Source of the DNA: Pardosa pseudoannulata
Lineage: Eukaryota; Arthropoda; Arachnida; Araneae; Lycosidae
Direction: 5' to 3'
DNA length: 64,000 bases
NCBI GenBank assembly: GCA_032207245.1
Contig: CM063504.1
Coordinates: forward strand, 22,207,565 to 22,271,564
The position numbers and the translations under genes were made by a program. The notes beneath the pieces are model-generated. The model was not told the origin of the DNA. It saw nothing but the letters and a program-made list of their open reading frames with translations, and searched no databases. This document shows positions 10,625 through 23,370 of this stretch, piece after piece (the stretch's first letter is position 1; every line of letters begins with the position of its first letter).

Positions 10625-13600
10625 CTCTAGACAAGCAAATGAAAATGAAATTAACGTATTAAAAGAATACTTCCTTTCAGAATAATCAATAGAGTAAAGA
10701 AACTCTCACTTCGTCAGATTATGCGTTCCTTAGTTCCGAAGTAATAATAAAATATTTAAGAAATCCACAAATAATAAAGATAGAATATTTAGAAATTATT
10801 TTTTCTCAAATCCTATTTCTTTTTAACAAATATTTTATTGTATCTAACATAGAATCTGCTTGTCCTTTCGAATTTTTAAGAAGACAAGCTAATTTTATAT
10901 ATGAACTATCATAACTTAAATCTTTACCAAAAATTGCACAAAAGAAAATCCAAATAAATGATAAAAATAATATATTAGTTTCTATTCGTATAGTCTCTCC
11001 GTGACGTGTCAAATCGACATTCTTAGTATTCCTGTTATGCAAATATGATGCTCTTTTACTAAGCTGTGACTCACTAAACTACACTAAATCTAAAGCAAGG
11101 TTGAATGAATCAAATTTTATGCAAGAAAATACTAAAATAATCCAGTTACTGCTAAAAAGTGCTTAATTTTTCCTTTAATCTGCGGTTAAGTAATTCATTT
11201 CTTTTTCTTGGCGAACTATGACAAAGCGTTTAGAAAGAAGTTACTTCAATTTATTTAGTATGCCCACGACAAGAAATAAATCGTTCTTCTAGCACTGAAA
11301 GGTTTAGGGTTGAGCCCAAATCCCATACATTATCTTTTTGACTGTTTGGACGACTTCCAGCGGTGTTTCATGGCTCCACAACACCTGACATAAAAACAAA
11401 GAGGCTCTTTAAAACTAAGATGCACTACTGCCTTAAATCTTCGAACTTGTAGTTGGTTAAGATTTACTTCGGAAAGAGTGTTAGAACGATTACGGCTAAG
11501 AGGTTAGGTTTCTACGAGTAGTCAAAAAAGTTACATCCTCGCCGTTATGAGTCTCCTTCTCAAATTTATGCCTTGGCTTCTCTTTCTGCAGCTAACTAGA
11601 GCAAGTGACTTCAAAGGGGCATCATGAAAATTCAACAGAAGCAAATGTATTGTACCCATAGGTAACTCCAGATATTTTGTTCTGATAAGCACTCAGAAAA
11701 TATTTCTTTAGCAAGTTGACACAAATCTCCTCTCGAGTAGGCAACTTTTTTATGTAAATTTTAATTAATGATGTTTAATATTTTAAAATATTGTCCTAAT
11801 AATATTTATGCGAAAAATTTCCATTAAAAGTGAATTATAAATAAATTTTTTTCATTACTTTGTACATTGTTTATGACATAAGATCTCAATATTTCTTCTT
11901 TGATATGTAATAATGTTAACTTGTACTATAAATTACCAATTAAGAGTTACTATAAATTACCTGAGCTGAAAGGTGAACGTTTACAGCGAACAAGAAATGC
12001 TAGTTCAAGCTTTAAATTGCTGCAATAAAGTAGCTGTGTAAAAAGACAATGTCTTCAGTTTAACACTTGAAGAAGAAAGATTCTCCATATATCTTTCATC
12101 TCCATTCAGATCATGAGATGTGTCAAGAAAACTTTCTATATCCTCCTCTAGCCAAATTGAAAAGAAAACTGCTTAATGTAGAAGAAAAAATGCTATAAAT
12201 GTTACACGATTAGTTATATTTTCAAAAGATTATTCATCTATTAAGTTGCAGTTTTATATTTTCATGCAAATAATTTCGGCGTGATTTTTTTTAAGAAAGT
12301 ACGCATTTAAACCAACAAACAACCAGGTCAACAAACAGAAAATTTAAACAGAAAATCTCTTTATCTGCATGTTTCGAAGAATCATATTTATCAAGTACTT
12401 TTATAGAAGCATATAATTTGAATTATAGTTTTAGTAGTTCATTTTTGATTTGATCCCTTCGCCTAGTAATAATCAAATAGTACTTGCAGAACCCTGGCAT
12501 CCGAAACCATCTCCCATGGAAAAGTTCCCTTATCGAAAAAAATGTTTGTAGTTGTTTCGAATCTTTCTGAACCAGTAGTTCTTGACTTAAAGACTTCTCA
12601 AATAGAAAATATTTATCATAGTGTTCTCTCGGTCTACTAACCAATCCATTTCTCCGAATGAGGATCATTATATTCTGATGAGGTTCGGAACTTTTGCAAA
12701 ACAGAAAAAAAACCTCTGAATGCGTCCACCATATACCACCGATAGAAGATATATGTCATGTTTAACACAGTAGAGAAGTAGCTTGCTACTAAAATTTTAT
12801 GCTACAATTGAAGCTGGTGCCAAAATTTTTAAGCAGTATAAAGAAAATATTTTTTTACTAATGCTAACTAAAATCGCGAATGGTATATAAATACCAAAAA
12901 ATGCTCTCAAATAGTGCTACTTTCAATACAGTTTAAAACAAACTATATAGTATGGTACAGACTGAAAATGCATTGGATATTTAAGAAATTTTAAATTTTC
13001 GTACATATTTCCTCAAAATATCTCAATAAATGAGTATTAAATAAGTGGATAATCAATAAGTCGATGATTAATAAATGAATATGCATTTAAACTGACACTA
13101 AGAAATAAATTTTACTGATCGCAAATTATGAAATTCACAGCTTAAAATAATATTAATTCTAGTCACTCCAACTTTTGTCTTACAATTTTGACTTTCCTCG
13201 CTTTGTTAAATACTGAGAAAAGCTCATTATTAAAACTTTAAAAAGTTATTGCAATTGAAATGTTGTACACTTTTTACCTTCTAATATTTAACCTATCTTG
13301 GTATGAACTATTACTGTGGGAAGTTACAATTGAAACATTATTAAAAAAGTATTAGTGTAAGAAAAAAAAGAGATTTATTTCACTGGTAAATAAAAATTTA
13401 TTATTTTCATTTTTCACATGAATACTTAACATGGAACAAAGTATCAACTCTGCTTACTGACCAAATTCTTACGTATCTGTTCCACTGAGTATATTTCTGT
13501 ACCACATCGAGTATTTGTAACTTTCATATTTTTGGTTACTTAAAATATTTATAAGTAACAACTGTCATGCAGTCAGTTAGCAGTATTGATATCCTTTTTC

Positions 13601-14899
13601 CTAGTTAACTTTTATAAAAATGCGGAAAAATTTTGTACATTTTTACAAAATGCTGCCAAGCAGAATTTTCTAGCACACTCCAAGGTGCCCTCAAAGACAA
13701 AATCTGAGACATTAAATAATCATCCCTTCATTTCCGTATCCATCAGACTTCCACGCTAAGCAGAGCTTGGTCTGAAGCCAACAGATACGGCTGTTTCCGC
13801 TAACCCTTACTGGATTGTTCGAAAATTTGCCTTGAAAAGTATCTCGCGGCCTGACTTAGAGAACCCTTTTGTGCCTGACTTCATTTCGAGATGATGTATG
13901 GCAGCAGTAGGATCCGGACAACCTTTTGCTACCTCCTTGGGCGATCCTGTGAAGGTGACTGGGTTTTTGAACAGCAGCGAGGAGAAAAAAAAGTGACGTG
14001 AGATTTCAACTAGGTTAGCTACTGTTTTTACATTTGTCTGTTTTGTGGTAAATAAACAGAAGTTTTTAAATGTCAGTGGGTTGACAGGAAACCGAAAATA
14101 ACTGTCGCTAGTGCTATTATTTTTTACCCTTATGCAAAACTCGTTGTTACAGTTTTTTAAATATTTAATCTTTTTGACGAATGTATAAAATATGGATAAT
14201 ATAAAAGATGCTGAGGAATATTTTTGTGAAAATTCTTCATAGGGCTCCTGAAAAATTTAAAGGAGAAATTAACTTTCAACATTAGTATTGAAGCCTTATA
14301 TACTCCAATGGAACTTATTGCAGTGATTTATTATAATAGAATCTGTTTCTTGGTTGCTGTTAACTCAGGAACAAAAACACCCATAAATTTGAAGTTTCAT
14401 ACAAAGGTATTAGGATGTCTATTCAAGTACCTCTTAGTTTTCTATTTAAAATTTAAAAATATTTGAATAATGTTTAACCTACTTTCCTGAGTAAAATCTG
14501 GACAAATACAGTAAATTATACATCATCTGAAAACTTGAAAAATTTTCTTCCCAAAGTATAATTTCCGTTTAATTTGTAATAACGTCGTTTACTTTTTAGA
14601 AGATCATTTAAAGGCGAATTCAAATTATACATGCTGTGGATGATATGGACTTCTAACTGACGTGCTCCATTAGCTAAAGGACTGTCTGAGAACTAACTAC
14701 TAACGTAATGGTATTATTCTAGCTACTGATTTATTAACAGGTGTCATTATATTATTTAAGATTAGTCTTGTAGGAGATATGAGCAACTACTTCAAAATAC
14801 TTCAAAATTCAAGTACTTTCTACACAACTCCACTTCATTTTCAGCACGCGACGATATATGCCGTTACTCTTAGGTACAAGATTTCATACTTTGAATTCC
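10622..14899. other. Unique AT-rich DNA, no recognised gene
   Basis: No tandem array or transposon end is visible. Two less AT-rich patches (about 11220-11720 and 13650-13990) have no sustained open frame or known motif. Open stretches on the minus strand at 10806-11042 and 12423-12668 are short and match nothing I know. Confidence 0.5.
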
Positions 14900-14980
14900 T
14901 TTGCAGGCAAGAATGTTTATAATCAATCGGAGTTATCTTTAAACAGTAGGTCTCGGTCAAATTAACCTCTTTTCAAGTAA
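14900..14980 (+). mobile_element. Old, degraded SINE fragment (3' half)
   Basis: The order aatgtt-tataatcaatcgga-tctttaaacagtaggtctcgg-attaacct matches the body of the SINE at 7676 (gatgttcgtagccattcgga, ctttaagctgtaggtcccgg, cattagccct) with many substitutions. The 5' tRNA part and tail are not recognisable. It is an older copy of the same family. Confidence 0.6.
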
Positions 14981-14984
14981 AACA

Positions 14985-15126
14985 TTAAGAGTCTTTTTCA
15001 CCAAAGTCCTTTAATGGCTAACCGCGATTAATCTCTGTTTAAACGGAGAATTGCGCCCCACTATTGGTTGGGGCCATGGGTTAATCTCGGTTAGCCGTTA
15101 AACGACTTTGGTGACAACGCCCTTAA
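14985..15126. mobile_element. Fold-back MITE bounded by TTAA
   Basis: Two arms of about 36 bp are inverted copies with four mismatches: tcaccaaagtcctttaatgg on the left (from 14998) and its complement near the right end (to 15113). The outer ~10 bp pair more weakly. TTAA lies immediately outside both ends (14985-14988, 15123-15126), the duplication made by piggyBac-type transposases. The centre has a further gcccc/ggggc pairing. The whole 134-bp body can fold into one long hairpin and encodes nothing. Confidence 0.8.
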
Positions 15127-16849
15127 CCCTTAATTTGGCTAATCTGGCCTCTACACCGGACATTTATATTTATAACTATTATATAACATAATTGTCAGTG
15201 TTCGCCACAGAGGACATTAATTATCTCAAATATGGAAAATGATATATTTTTTTTGTTTATTTTACAGAGATCCTAATGTTTTATACAGGCATGGAAAAAT
15301 AACAGAAATTAAAAAATATTTGAAAAAACATTTTATCAAATTAAGGGCTAAGGATAACGCTCCTGGTGAAACCAATATTAATTTTAGTGTATATCTCTAA
15401 CTCCAACAACAAAAAAGGATACAAGTTTTAATTTGAAGAACAAAGCCCTCGGTGATCGACTAAAATTTAAAAAATGAATAATCTTAAAAGCCAAAATATA
15501 ACAAATTATATAGTGTACGGATTGAATACTTATAAACTTCGTTGGAAGAAGACTCAAAACATGTTTTAATACGCCGTCATTCAAGGACCAAACATCGAAT
15601 GTTAAGGCTATTTATTATTCCGATAACATGCTGACTAAGTGGTAGAATTGCATAATATCATGATTAAACAGCTTTGGATTTTTCATTTACTTTCGATTTC
15701 ATATTGACAGTCTGGTGATTATTGTTGACTGCAATCCGTAATGGTAAACCTGTTTAGGGTTATTTTGAGAACGAAAGTAATTTTTAATCCTTCGCTAACT
15801 AAGAAAATTTTTCATAAAATATGTAAATACGTAGAACTTTGCTTTTTCTGTATGAAAAATTTAGTGCTCCAATCGTGGCTGCACAAAATAACTTTTTTCT
15901 CTATAAACAAAACCTAGTATTAAAATGTTTGGTTCTTGTAAAAAAGTTTTTATCTGCTATGCATATTTTGACAAATTTTGAGGTAACCAAAAAATATTGT
16001 GCATCGCAAAGGGTTGGTTGTTAATAAATCTTTATCAGATTTTGCACACATGCAAAAACATGCTAAAATAATATTTGAAATTGTTTTTTAAAAGTATTTC
16101 ACTACTATAAAAATTAATATTTAAAAAAAATTTAAATTATTCATCATGAAGTGTTATTTAGAATCAAGAAATACAAACAAGTCAAACATTGTAATTTCGT
16201 GCGCTAAGTAGTAATATGGAATAAAATAATTGAATATAATTTCCGATACAAATAAAAGTAGCTCTGCATTTTGGGGCAGAAAAATAGCTTTATTTTTCGC
16301 AATTAGGTCCCAATTAAAAATTTCTATGTCTTACTAGTCAAATTTTCATACAATGTTTGAATGTGACGGCAACTGGAAAAAAAATTTCTAGATGTAGATA
16401 AATCGTCGGTAACTTATGCGCTGCTTTCCCCTCACAATATCGGAAAATCTGAAGGCCGATGCTCATATATCGGAAAAATGTATATAGTGCATATGCTCAG
16501 AATTTCTAGTACAATCTAGTATAAACGACTTCATTATATAAATAAATCGGCGATCATGCTATATTGCGCATATGCTGTTACTCGAAGTAGAGAAATCAGA
16601 AAGACGATGCTTTTATATCGAGAGTGATATACAGTTACATATGCTGTTACTTCCTCGCTTTAATACGACTATCGCAAAGACGATTTCACATCGAATATCG
16701 GCGGATAAGCTTAAATCGATTAAGCTATATTGGCATTCATTCCATATCGTGATACATCACCGAAAAGAAAATTCAGTAGTTGGTGTCACGATGCAGCAAG
16801 ATGTATCAATATTCTTAAATATATTGCTACATCGCCCAGTCCAAGTGTA
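15127..16849. other. AT-rich DNA, weak short repeats at 16.4-16.8 kb
   Basis: Nothing recognised to about 16400. From 16440 to 16800 there are loosely repeated motifs (catatgctgttac twice, gacgatgct/gacgattt, atatcgg several times) without a stable period. The open stretch 16572-16898 passes through these repeats and is not a convincing gene. Confidence 0.4.
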
Positions 16850-16876
16850 CACACACACACGCGCATATATATATAT
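16850..16876. repeat. Short (CA)n-(TA)n microsatellite
   Basis: acacacacac followed by gcgca and tatatatata. Confidence 0.85.
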
Positions 16877-17208
16877 GTCAGGTCTAAAAAAGGGGTAGTT
16901 AGAAATTACGTGAGTTATAAGCGATTTTAAAAGGGAACTCTTTTATAATAATAAAATAAATGAAAAAAAACCAACCTCGCTTAAGCTTTTAGGTTAATCC
17001 GGTCAGGTGGAAGCATTTTGGAACAATTTGATCAGTTTGCAAACAGAGAAGATCAGTTGGCGCGTGGACATGGAACTGTGAACACACTCTACGCGTGTCG
17101 TCAACGGAAAAATGAAAATGGCTCAAGTTGCTTTCAAATAGAACTATGATTTAATAAACTTATTATTATCAAGAAAGACTGTTTTCCATTCGCCTTAACA
17201 CTGGATCA

Positions 17209-17406
<198 letters not shown>

Positions 17407-18299
17407 ACTTCGTGAAATAAAAAAAAAAGCATTAAAATGTATACCTTCGTGAAATAAAAATGTCAACAATTTTAACTGGATGTCACAACATGTACAGCAT
17501 TATTTCTTTTACTTTAATTTTTTAAAATTTCGAGAAAGTAAAACGTTTCAACAGAAAAGCATGTGAAAACACAATTTTTTGCCTTTCTTACTTTCTAAAC
17601 CCATATTCTTAACGATAGTTCCGGTATTATTAATCATAAATGTAAAGCTATAAAACTAAGTTATAAAAATTTCCTTCGTCGAACTATTAAATGAGATTCA
17701 TGAGTTTCAGTAGTGCTTCAATATTCCTTTCAAACATCATGTAATAGGGCCTAGATATTCCCTGTCTTGTCCTGTATAGCATCGATGTAGTCTTTTTTGG
17801 CATAACTTACATTAAAAAAGATCATTAACTATCCTCATGTTAGAGTAAAGATGTCTAACATGATACACTTCCGATGAAAAAAGATATTATTATAATCATC
17901 GACATAATTTCTCTAAACTGAGAAGAAAATTCGATTTATGAAAAGAGGAAATCATAATCACCTAGAAAAGCTTAAACGTTTTATCACATTGCGAGTTGCT
18001 CTCTAAAACGGTTGAAACCTGTTCGCATACGACAGTCTTATCCGAGTAATTATGGAAAATCTTTAACACGAAATTTATGTTCTTCTGAAACCAATATTTT
18101 CTTGATATAACGGCTCCGCTATCACACCTTGTCAGCAAGGGGCTGTGAACGATAATGTACAGAGAAGAAAGAAAGATTTAATGGCAGTCCAATTCGAGCT
18201 TTCTGTTTTTTGTTTGTTTTAGCTGTTATATATATTTTTCGCTTCTAGATGGTGGATTCTTGTGCTGAAAGCTTAAAAGGGTGTTAAGATCTTTGTGAT
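17407..18299. other. No recognised feature
   Basis: Unique AT-rich sequence. A near-repeat of taccttcgtgaaataaaaa flanks 17404-17461 (two copies 40 bp apart). No gene. Confidence 0.5.
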
Positions 18300-18777
18300 A
18301 TGTGAAAAATCTTTTTGAAATTCGCTGGGCGCTTTCAACGACATACTCTGTTCACAAGATTAATACAAAAATTTCGAGTTTTGTTTTCATGAAAGGATAA
18401 TAATAAGGTAGAATAGAATGCTTCAAATTTTTTTTCTGTTACTTTCTCAGAAATAGATGCAGGGTAGTATGTTTCCGCCATGATATCTTCAACGATATAT
18501 TCTGTTCAAGAATAATACGAAATTTCAATTACTTTCATAAAAGGATAAAAATAAGGTACAATAAAAGGCTTTATATTTTTTTTTCTCCTTTGTTGAGAAT
18601 TATTGTGTAATATGTGTCAGCTACAATATTTTCAACGATATATTTATTCTGTTCGCAAGAATAATACAAAAAATTCATTTTTTTTTCATAAAAGGATATT
18701 AATAAGGTAGAATAGAATACTTCAAATAATGTTTTCTCACTTGAGAATTAGATGTAGTGTAATTTACTTCAGCTATA

Positions 18778-18824
<47 letters not shown>

Positions 18825-19060
18825 ATTCTTTCATAAATGGATAAAAATAACGGTACAGTAAAAACACTGGTTTTATATAAATCTCTCAAGTCATTATTTT
18901 CTTCTCTTTATTCAGCTACAATATCTCAACACGTTATATTGGCGTCTCTTTTCGCAAGAATAATACTGCAAACAAAGGCAGTATTCACCACTTCGAGAGC
19001 CAAAAGGTCCGATATTAATAATTGCTTAGAATAGAATACTTCAAATAATGTGTTCTCACT
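18300..19060. repeat. Diverged ~146-bp tandem repeat, about five units
   Basis: The core tcaacgatatattctgttc followed by aagaataatac occurs at 18334, 18488, 18632 and 18925 (two periods later). cataaaaggataaaaataag and tagaatagaatacttcaaat recur at the same spacing. An (AT)n tract has grown inside one unit at 18782-18820. Units are about 75-85% alike by eye. Confidence 0.82.
18782..18820. repeat. (AT)n microsatellite inside the 146-bp array
   Basis: Thirty-nine bases of alternating AT interrupt one monomer. Confidence 0.95.
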
Positions 19061-19068
19061 GTGAGAAT

Positions 19069-19087
19069 AGTAACGCGAGGCGCGTTA
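19069..19087. repeat. Short perfect palindrome
   Basis: gtaacgcg-agg-cgcgttac has an 8-bp perfect stem and a 3-base loop. It is unusually GC-rich for the region. Significance unknown. Confidence 0.7.
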
Positions 19088-19145
19088 CTCCCATTAAAAT
19101 AATCCCTAATTAAAATCTCTTAAATTACTCTATATTTTAAATCCT

Positions 19146-19147
<2 letters not shown>

Positions 19148-19206
<59 letters not shown>

Positions 19207-19236
19207 ATGTCTGTGTGTTTGAGTGTGTGTGTGTGT
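19148..19236. repeat. (AT)n-(GT)n compound microsatellite
   Basis: An AT run switches to GT near 19176, with imperfect GT continuing to about 19236. Confidence 0.95.
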
Positions 19237-19350
19237 AATATGGGCGAGATTCATTCAAAATCACAACACAGTTTATTTCTGGTGAGATACATGAAATCCA
19301 TACAACAGGCAAGCACTTTTACAACATCGTACACCGAGACAATGTGATCC

Positions 19351-19375
19351 TACACACACACACACACACACACAC
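19351..19375. repeat. (CA)n microsatellite
   Basis: Twelve CA units. Confidence 0.95.
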
Positions 19376-19625
19376 TTTTCAAGTAGGGATTTTTCAGGAA
19401 AAAAGACTACGAATAATCCCTAAGCACAATTGATCACGTGATAAAAATTACCCATGTTTAAAGAGAACTAGCTAACTATTGACTAAAGTAGTACAGGCAG
19501 ATTCTGAGTTAAGTCTATAGCGTGTCTGGAGGGAAAAATCAGAATACCGCGCAAACCCCCAATGTACTTTATAAATAAAAGTTATTAAATTAATATTAAA
19601 ATATGTAAATAAGGGATTTTAATAT

Positions 19626-19626
19626 T

Positions 19627-19711
<85 letters not shown>

Positions 19712-19733
19712 TATACACATATTTATACACAAA
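19626..19733. repeat. (AC)n-(AT)n compound microsatellite
   Basis: AC repeats pass directly into AT repeats. Confidence 0.95.
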
Positions 19734-21090
19734 CATATTTTATAGCCCCTTAGATTCTTTCAGAATGCTGCTATACTTACGTTTGCAAATACAAACTGTG
19801 AAACACTTATTATTTTTCTGTAATCATTTAACACGTTTTCATTATAAACTTATCAGATTTAAGACCTTATCCCAAGTCAACATGCACTTGTTGAAAAAGA
19901 AATGGATTTAGTTTACGATTTCATATCCACATGAAGAATTTATATATAACGAAGAATACGAATATAACGGACTTAAAGTTGTCAGATATAACTCGAAAAC
20001 AATAAACCGTAGAATTCTGAAATTTCACACTTCTGACTGTTGTGCTACACACATATATAGGAGAAACTGTCAAATTTCACAGTTTTTAACAGGTGTATCT
20101 CTAAAAATTTCTTTAAAATGTTATTTTAGATATATCCAAAACTTCGTACAAGGCCTCGCACAGAAACTTTCAGATTTTAGGACAAGTATACTAGTATTTG
20201 GAAAAGTTATACGAATTTTGGAAAACTTTAAATGAGTAAAAATTAACTAGTTTTAATTAACTGAACTATTTAGATAGATTTTGCTTTTCTGAATATACTA
20301 AAAGTTGGGTTCTAAAACTCAAAACAATTATTATGTTTACTACAATACTTAATTTTTTGAAAGGGTAAGATCTCCCCTAAAAAAATATTAAATATTTGAT
20401 TATGTAAGAATATTCTCCGAGATCCCCTTACATTGAATTTAATTTCACTTTTTAGAAACCTTAATATATATATTCTCTTAACGGAAAATAAAAATAAACT
20501 TCCCCATGTACTACGCTATTTGAAAACAAATGTGCTGCAAGAATCAATTTATAAAATTTGTTAAACATAACTGTTAACGTTAATATGGAAATTATTATAA
20601 TACAACTAATTTAGTTAATGTAAGTACAACATCAAGCTTGAACCCTACGGGTCTCAAGGATAACATTTAGCTAATATAGTGGGAAAGAAATACGTGTAAA
20701 TAAAGGATCTACCCAATTTTCATTAATGTTTCTTTTTCAAATAATAAATTCAAACAAGAATCGCAATTAGTCACCCGTGTTAAACAAGATTTTAACTAAG
20801 ATATATTATACGTATTTACCATAAGCGTAATCTATACAACGATCTAATAACTGGTTATGATCTTTCAAGCATATAAATCTTTCCTTTCGAGTTAACATGA
20901 ACTGCGCTAGAAACACAAATTACTTTCATCCTTCTCTACATTTTTTGCCTATTTTTACTTCTTTTCTATTCTTTTAAAATGTCTAACTCAAGGGAAAAGG
21001 TTATTTTTAGCAGGTGAAAATTGAAAACATATGAAGTCTTATTAACTGCGGTGTATAACAGTAATGCGAGACGTAAGATTTCCCTTAAAT
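19734..21090. other. No recognised feature
   Basis: Unique AT-rich DNA with frequent stops in all frames. Confidence 0.5.
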
Positions 21091-21706
<616 letters not shown>

Positions 21707-22734
21707 TCATGAGAGATATATAGAGAGATGTGCACATGTATGTGTATAATTTACATATGATACATAGCAATAAAAATCAATGCTATATTGCCACCAGTCG
21801 TTGTCTGTTGGCAAGGGCTATGGAGTAATATATTCAGGAAGTGTGAAGAGAGGGGATTTTAAAAGTGATAAAATGCGGGAATCTAGGACAAATTATGCAG
21901 ATTTGTATAAATAACAAACATACGTATTTATATACTAAGCTAACTTACTCCATTTTATATACATAATTAGGTACGGAAAATTTTGCTGAATTGCAACCTA
22001 GAAAACAGAATTTTCTAAATAAAGTTTATTCATACTTAAAGGCTTTTGTTAGACCTTAACACTTAATAAAACAAATTTCAATCCTTTTAAATTTATAAAC
22101 TAAAATTTATTGTTGTATATTAAATGTTTTTATTAATAAAAACTTAAGATTTGTTTTCGTTTTCAGAATATTTAATATAATTTTATTTATTGTTTTATTT
22201 TTTGTATACTGTATTTTTTGTGGGAAAGGGAGAAAAATGTCTAAGGTCGCAAAATGGTTAATAAGGCCCTGTTAAGAACATGTTTATGTATTTTATCACT
22301 ATATTTGTTGGTAGGGGCGCTGACCAGTTTTTTTGCACACGGGCGCTAGAGGACTTAGTTATTTCCCTGATTATGACATATAGTAGGGAAATGGTGACTG
22401 GTACCCCCCCTTCCTCCACTATGGGAGTCGCTGCAGGAGCACTGACGTTTTCTTGGGAATGTGCACAAGGAGGATGATTTGTAAAGACACAAATCAAACT
22501 AAACTGTAAATTATAGCATAGTTTAAGTTTGATTTTCTTATATTTTAATAGGAAGTTGGTATGAAACAAAACTGATGTTTCAAAATGTGGAAAAAGTATT
22601 TTTTTTTTAAATGAGTGCACCGATGAACGCTATCGTCTTCTTAATTAATCCAGACGACTTGATTTTCCAAACATAACAATTTAAAATTTGATAATATAAA
22701 AGGTTGCTATACCATACAAAAACTAAATTTTTAA
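21707..22734. other. No confirmed gene; less AT-rich patch at 22.26-22.49 kb
   Basis: At 22255-22490 the sequence is richer in G+C (ggtaggggcgctgaccag, gtaccccccttcctccacta). A minus-strand open frame of 120 codons crosses it (22258-22620), with a Pro/Ser/Ala-rich part and a hydrophobic part. I recognise no domain and it may be an old repeat. The rest is AT-rich. Confidence 0.4.
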
Positions 22735-23370
22735 ATAAACGACACGTAAAACATTTATATTAGAGCAATGATTCTCACATTGTGACAAGAGGACAAAGAG
22801 AAATTAAATAAAAATAAAAGACACATAATACATTTATATTAGATCAGTGATTCTCACATTGTGACAAGAGGACAAAGAGAAATTAAATAAAAATAAAAGA
22901 CATGTAAAACATTTATATTAGATCAGTTATTCTCACATTGTGACAAGAGGACAAAGAGAAATTAAATAAAAATAAAAGACACGTAATACATTTATATTAG
23001 AGCAGTGATTCTCACATTGTGACAAGAGGACAAAGAGAAAATAAATAAAAATAAAAGACAATTAAAACATTTATATTAGATCAGTGATTGCCACATTGTG
23101 AAAAGAGGACAAAGAGAAATTAAATAAAAATAAAAGACACTAAAACATTTATATTAGACCAGTGATTCTCACATTGTGACAAGAGGACAAAGAGAAAATA
23201 AATAAAAATAAAAGACAATTAAAACATTTATATTAGATCAGTGATTATCACATTGTGACAAGAGGACAAAGAGAAATTAAATAAAAATAAAAGACTCATA
23301 ATACATTTATATTAGAGCAGTGATTTTCACATTGTGACAAAAGGACAAAGAGAAATTAAATAAAATAAAA
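22735..23370. repeat. 79-bp tandem repeat array, eight units
   Basis: attctcacattgtgacaaga recurs at 22771, 22850, 22929, 23008, 23087, 23165, 23244 and 23323, a period of 79 bp (one interval of 78). Units are highly similar, so the array is young or homogenised. Most monomers contain the 11-bp palindrome TCACATTGTGA followed by an A-rich half. Confidence 0.96.

Noticed and set aside
22735..23370. 79-bp regularly spaced palindromic repeats as a CRISPR array
   Set aside because: The whole unit repeats, with no unique spacers, and the DNA is clearly eukaryotic.
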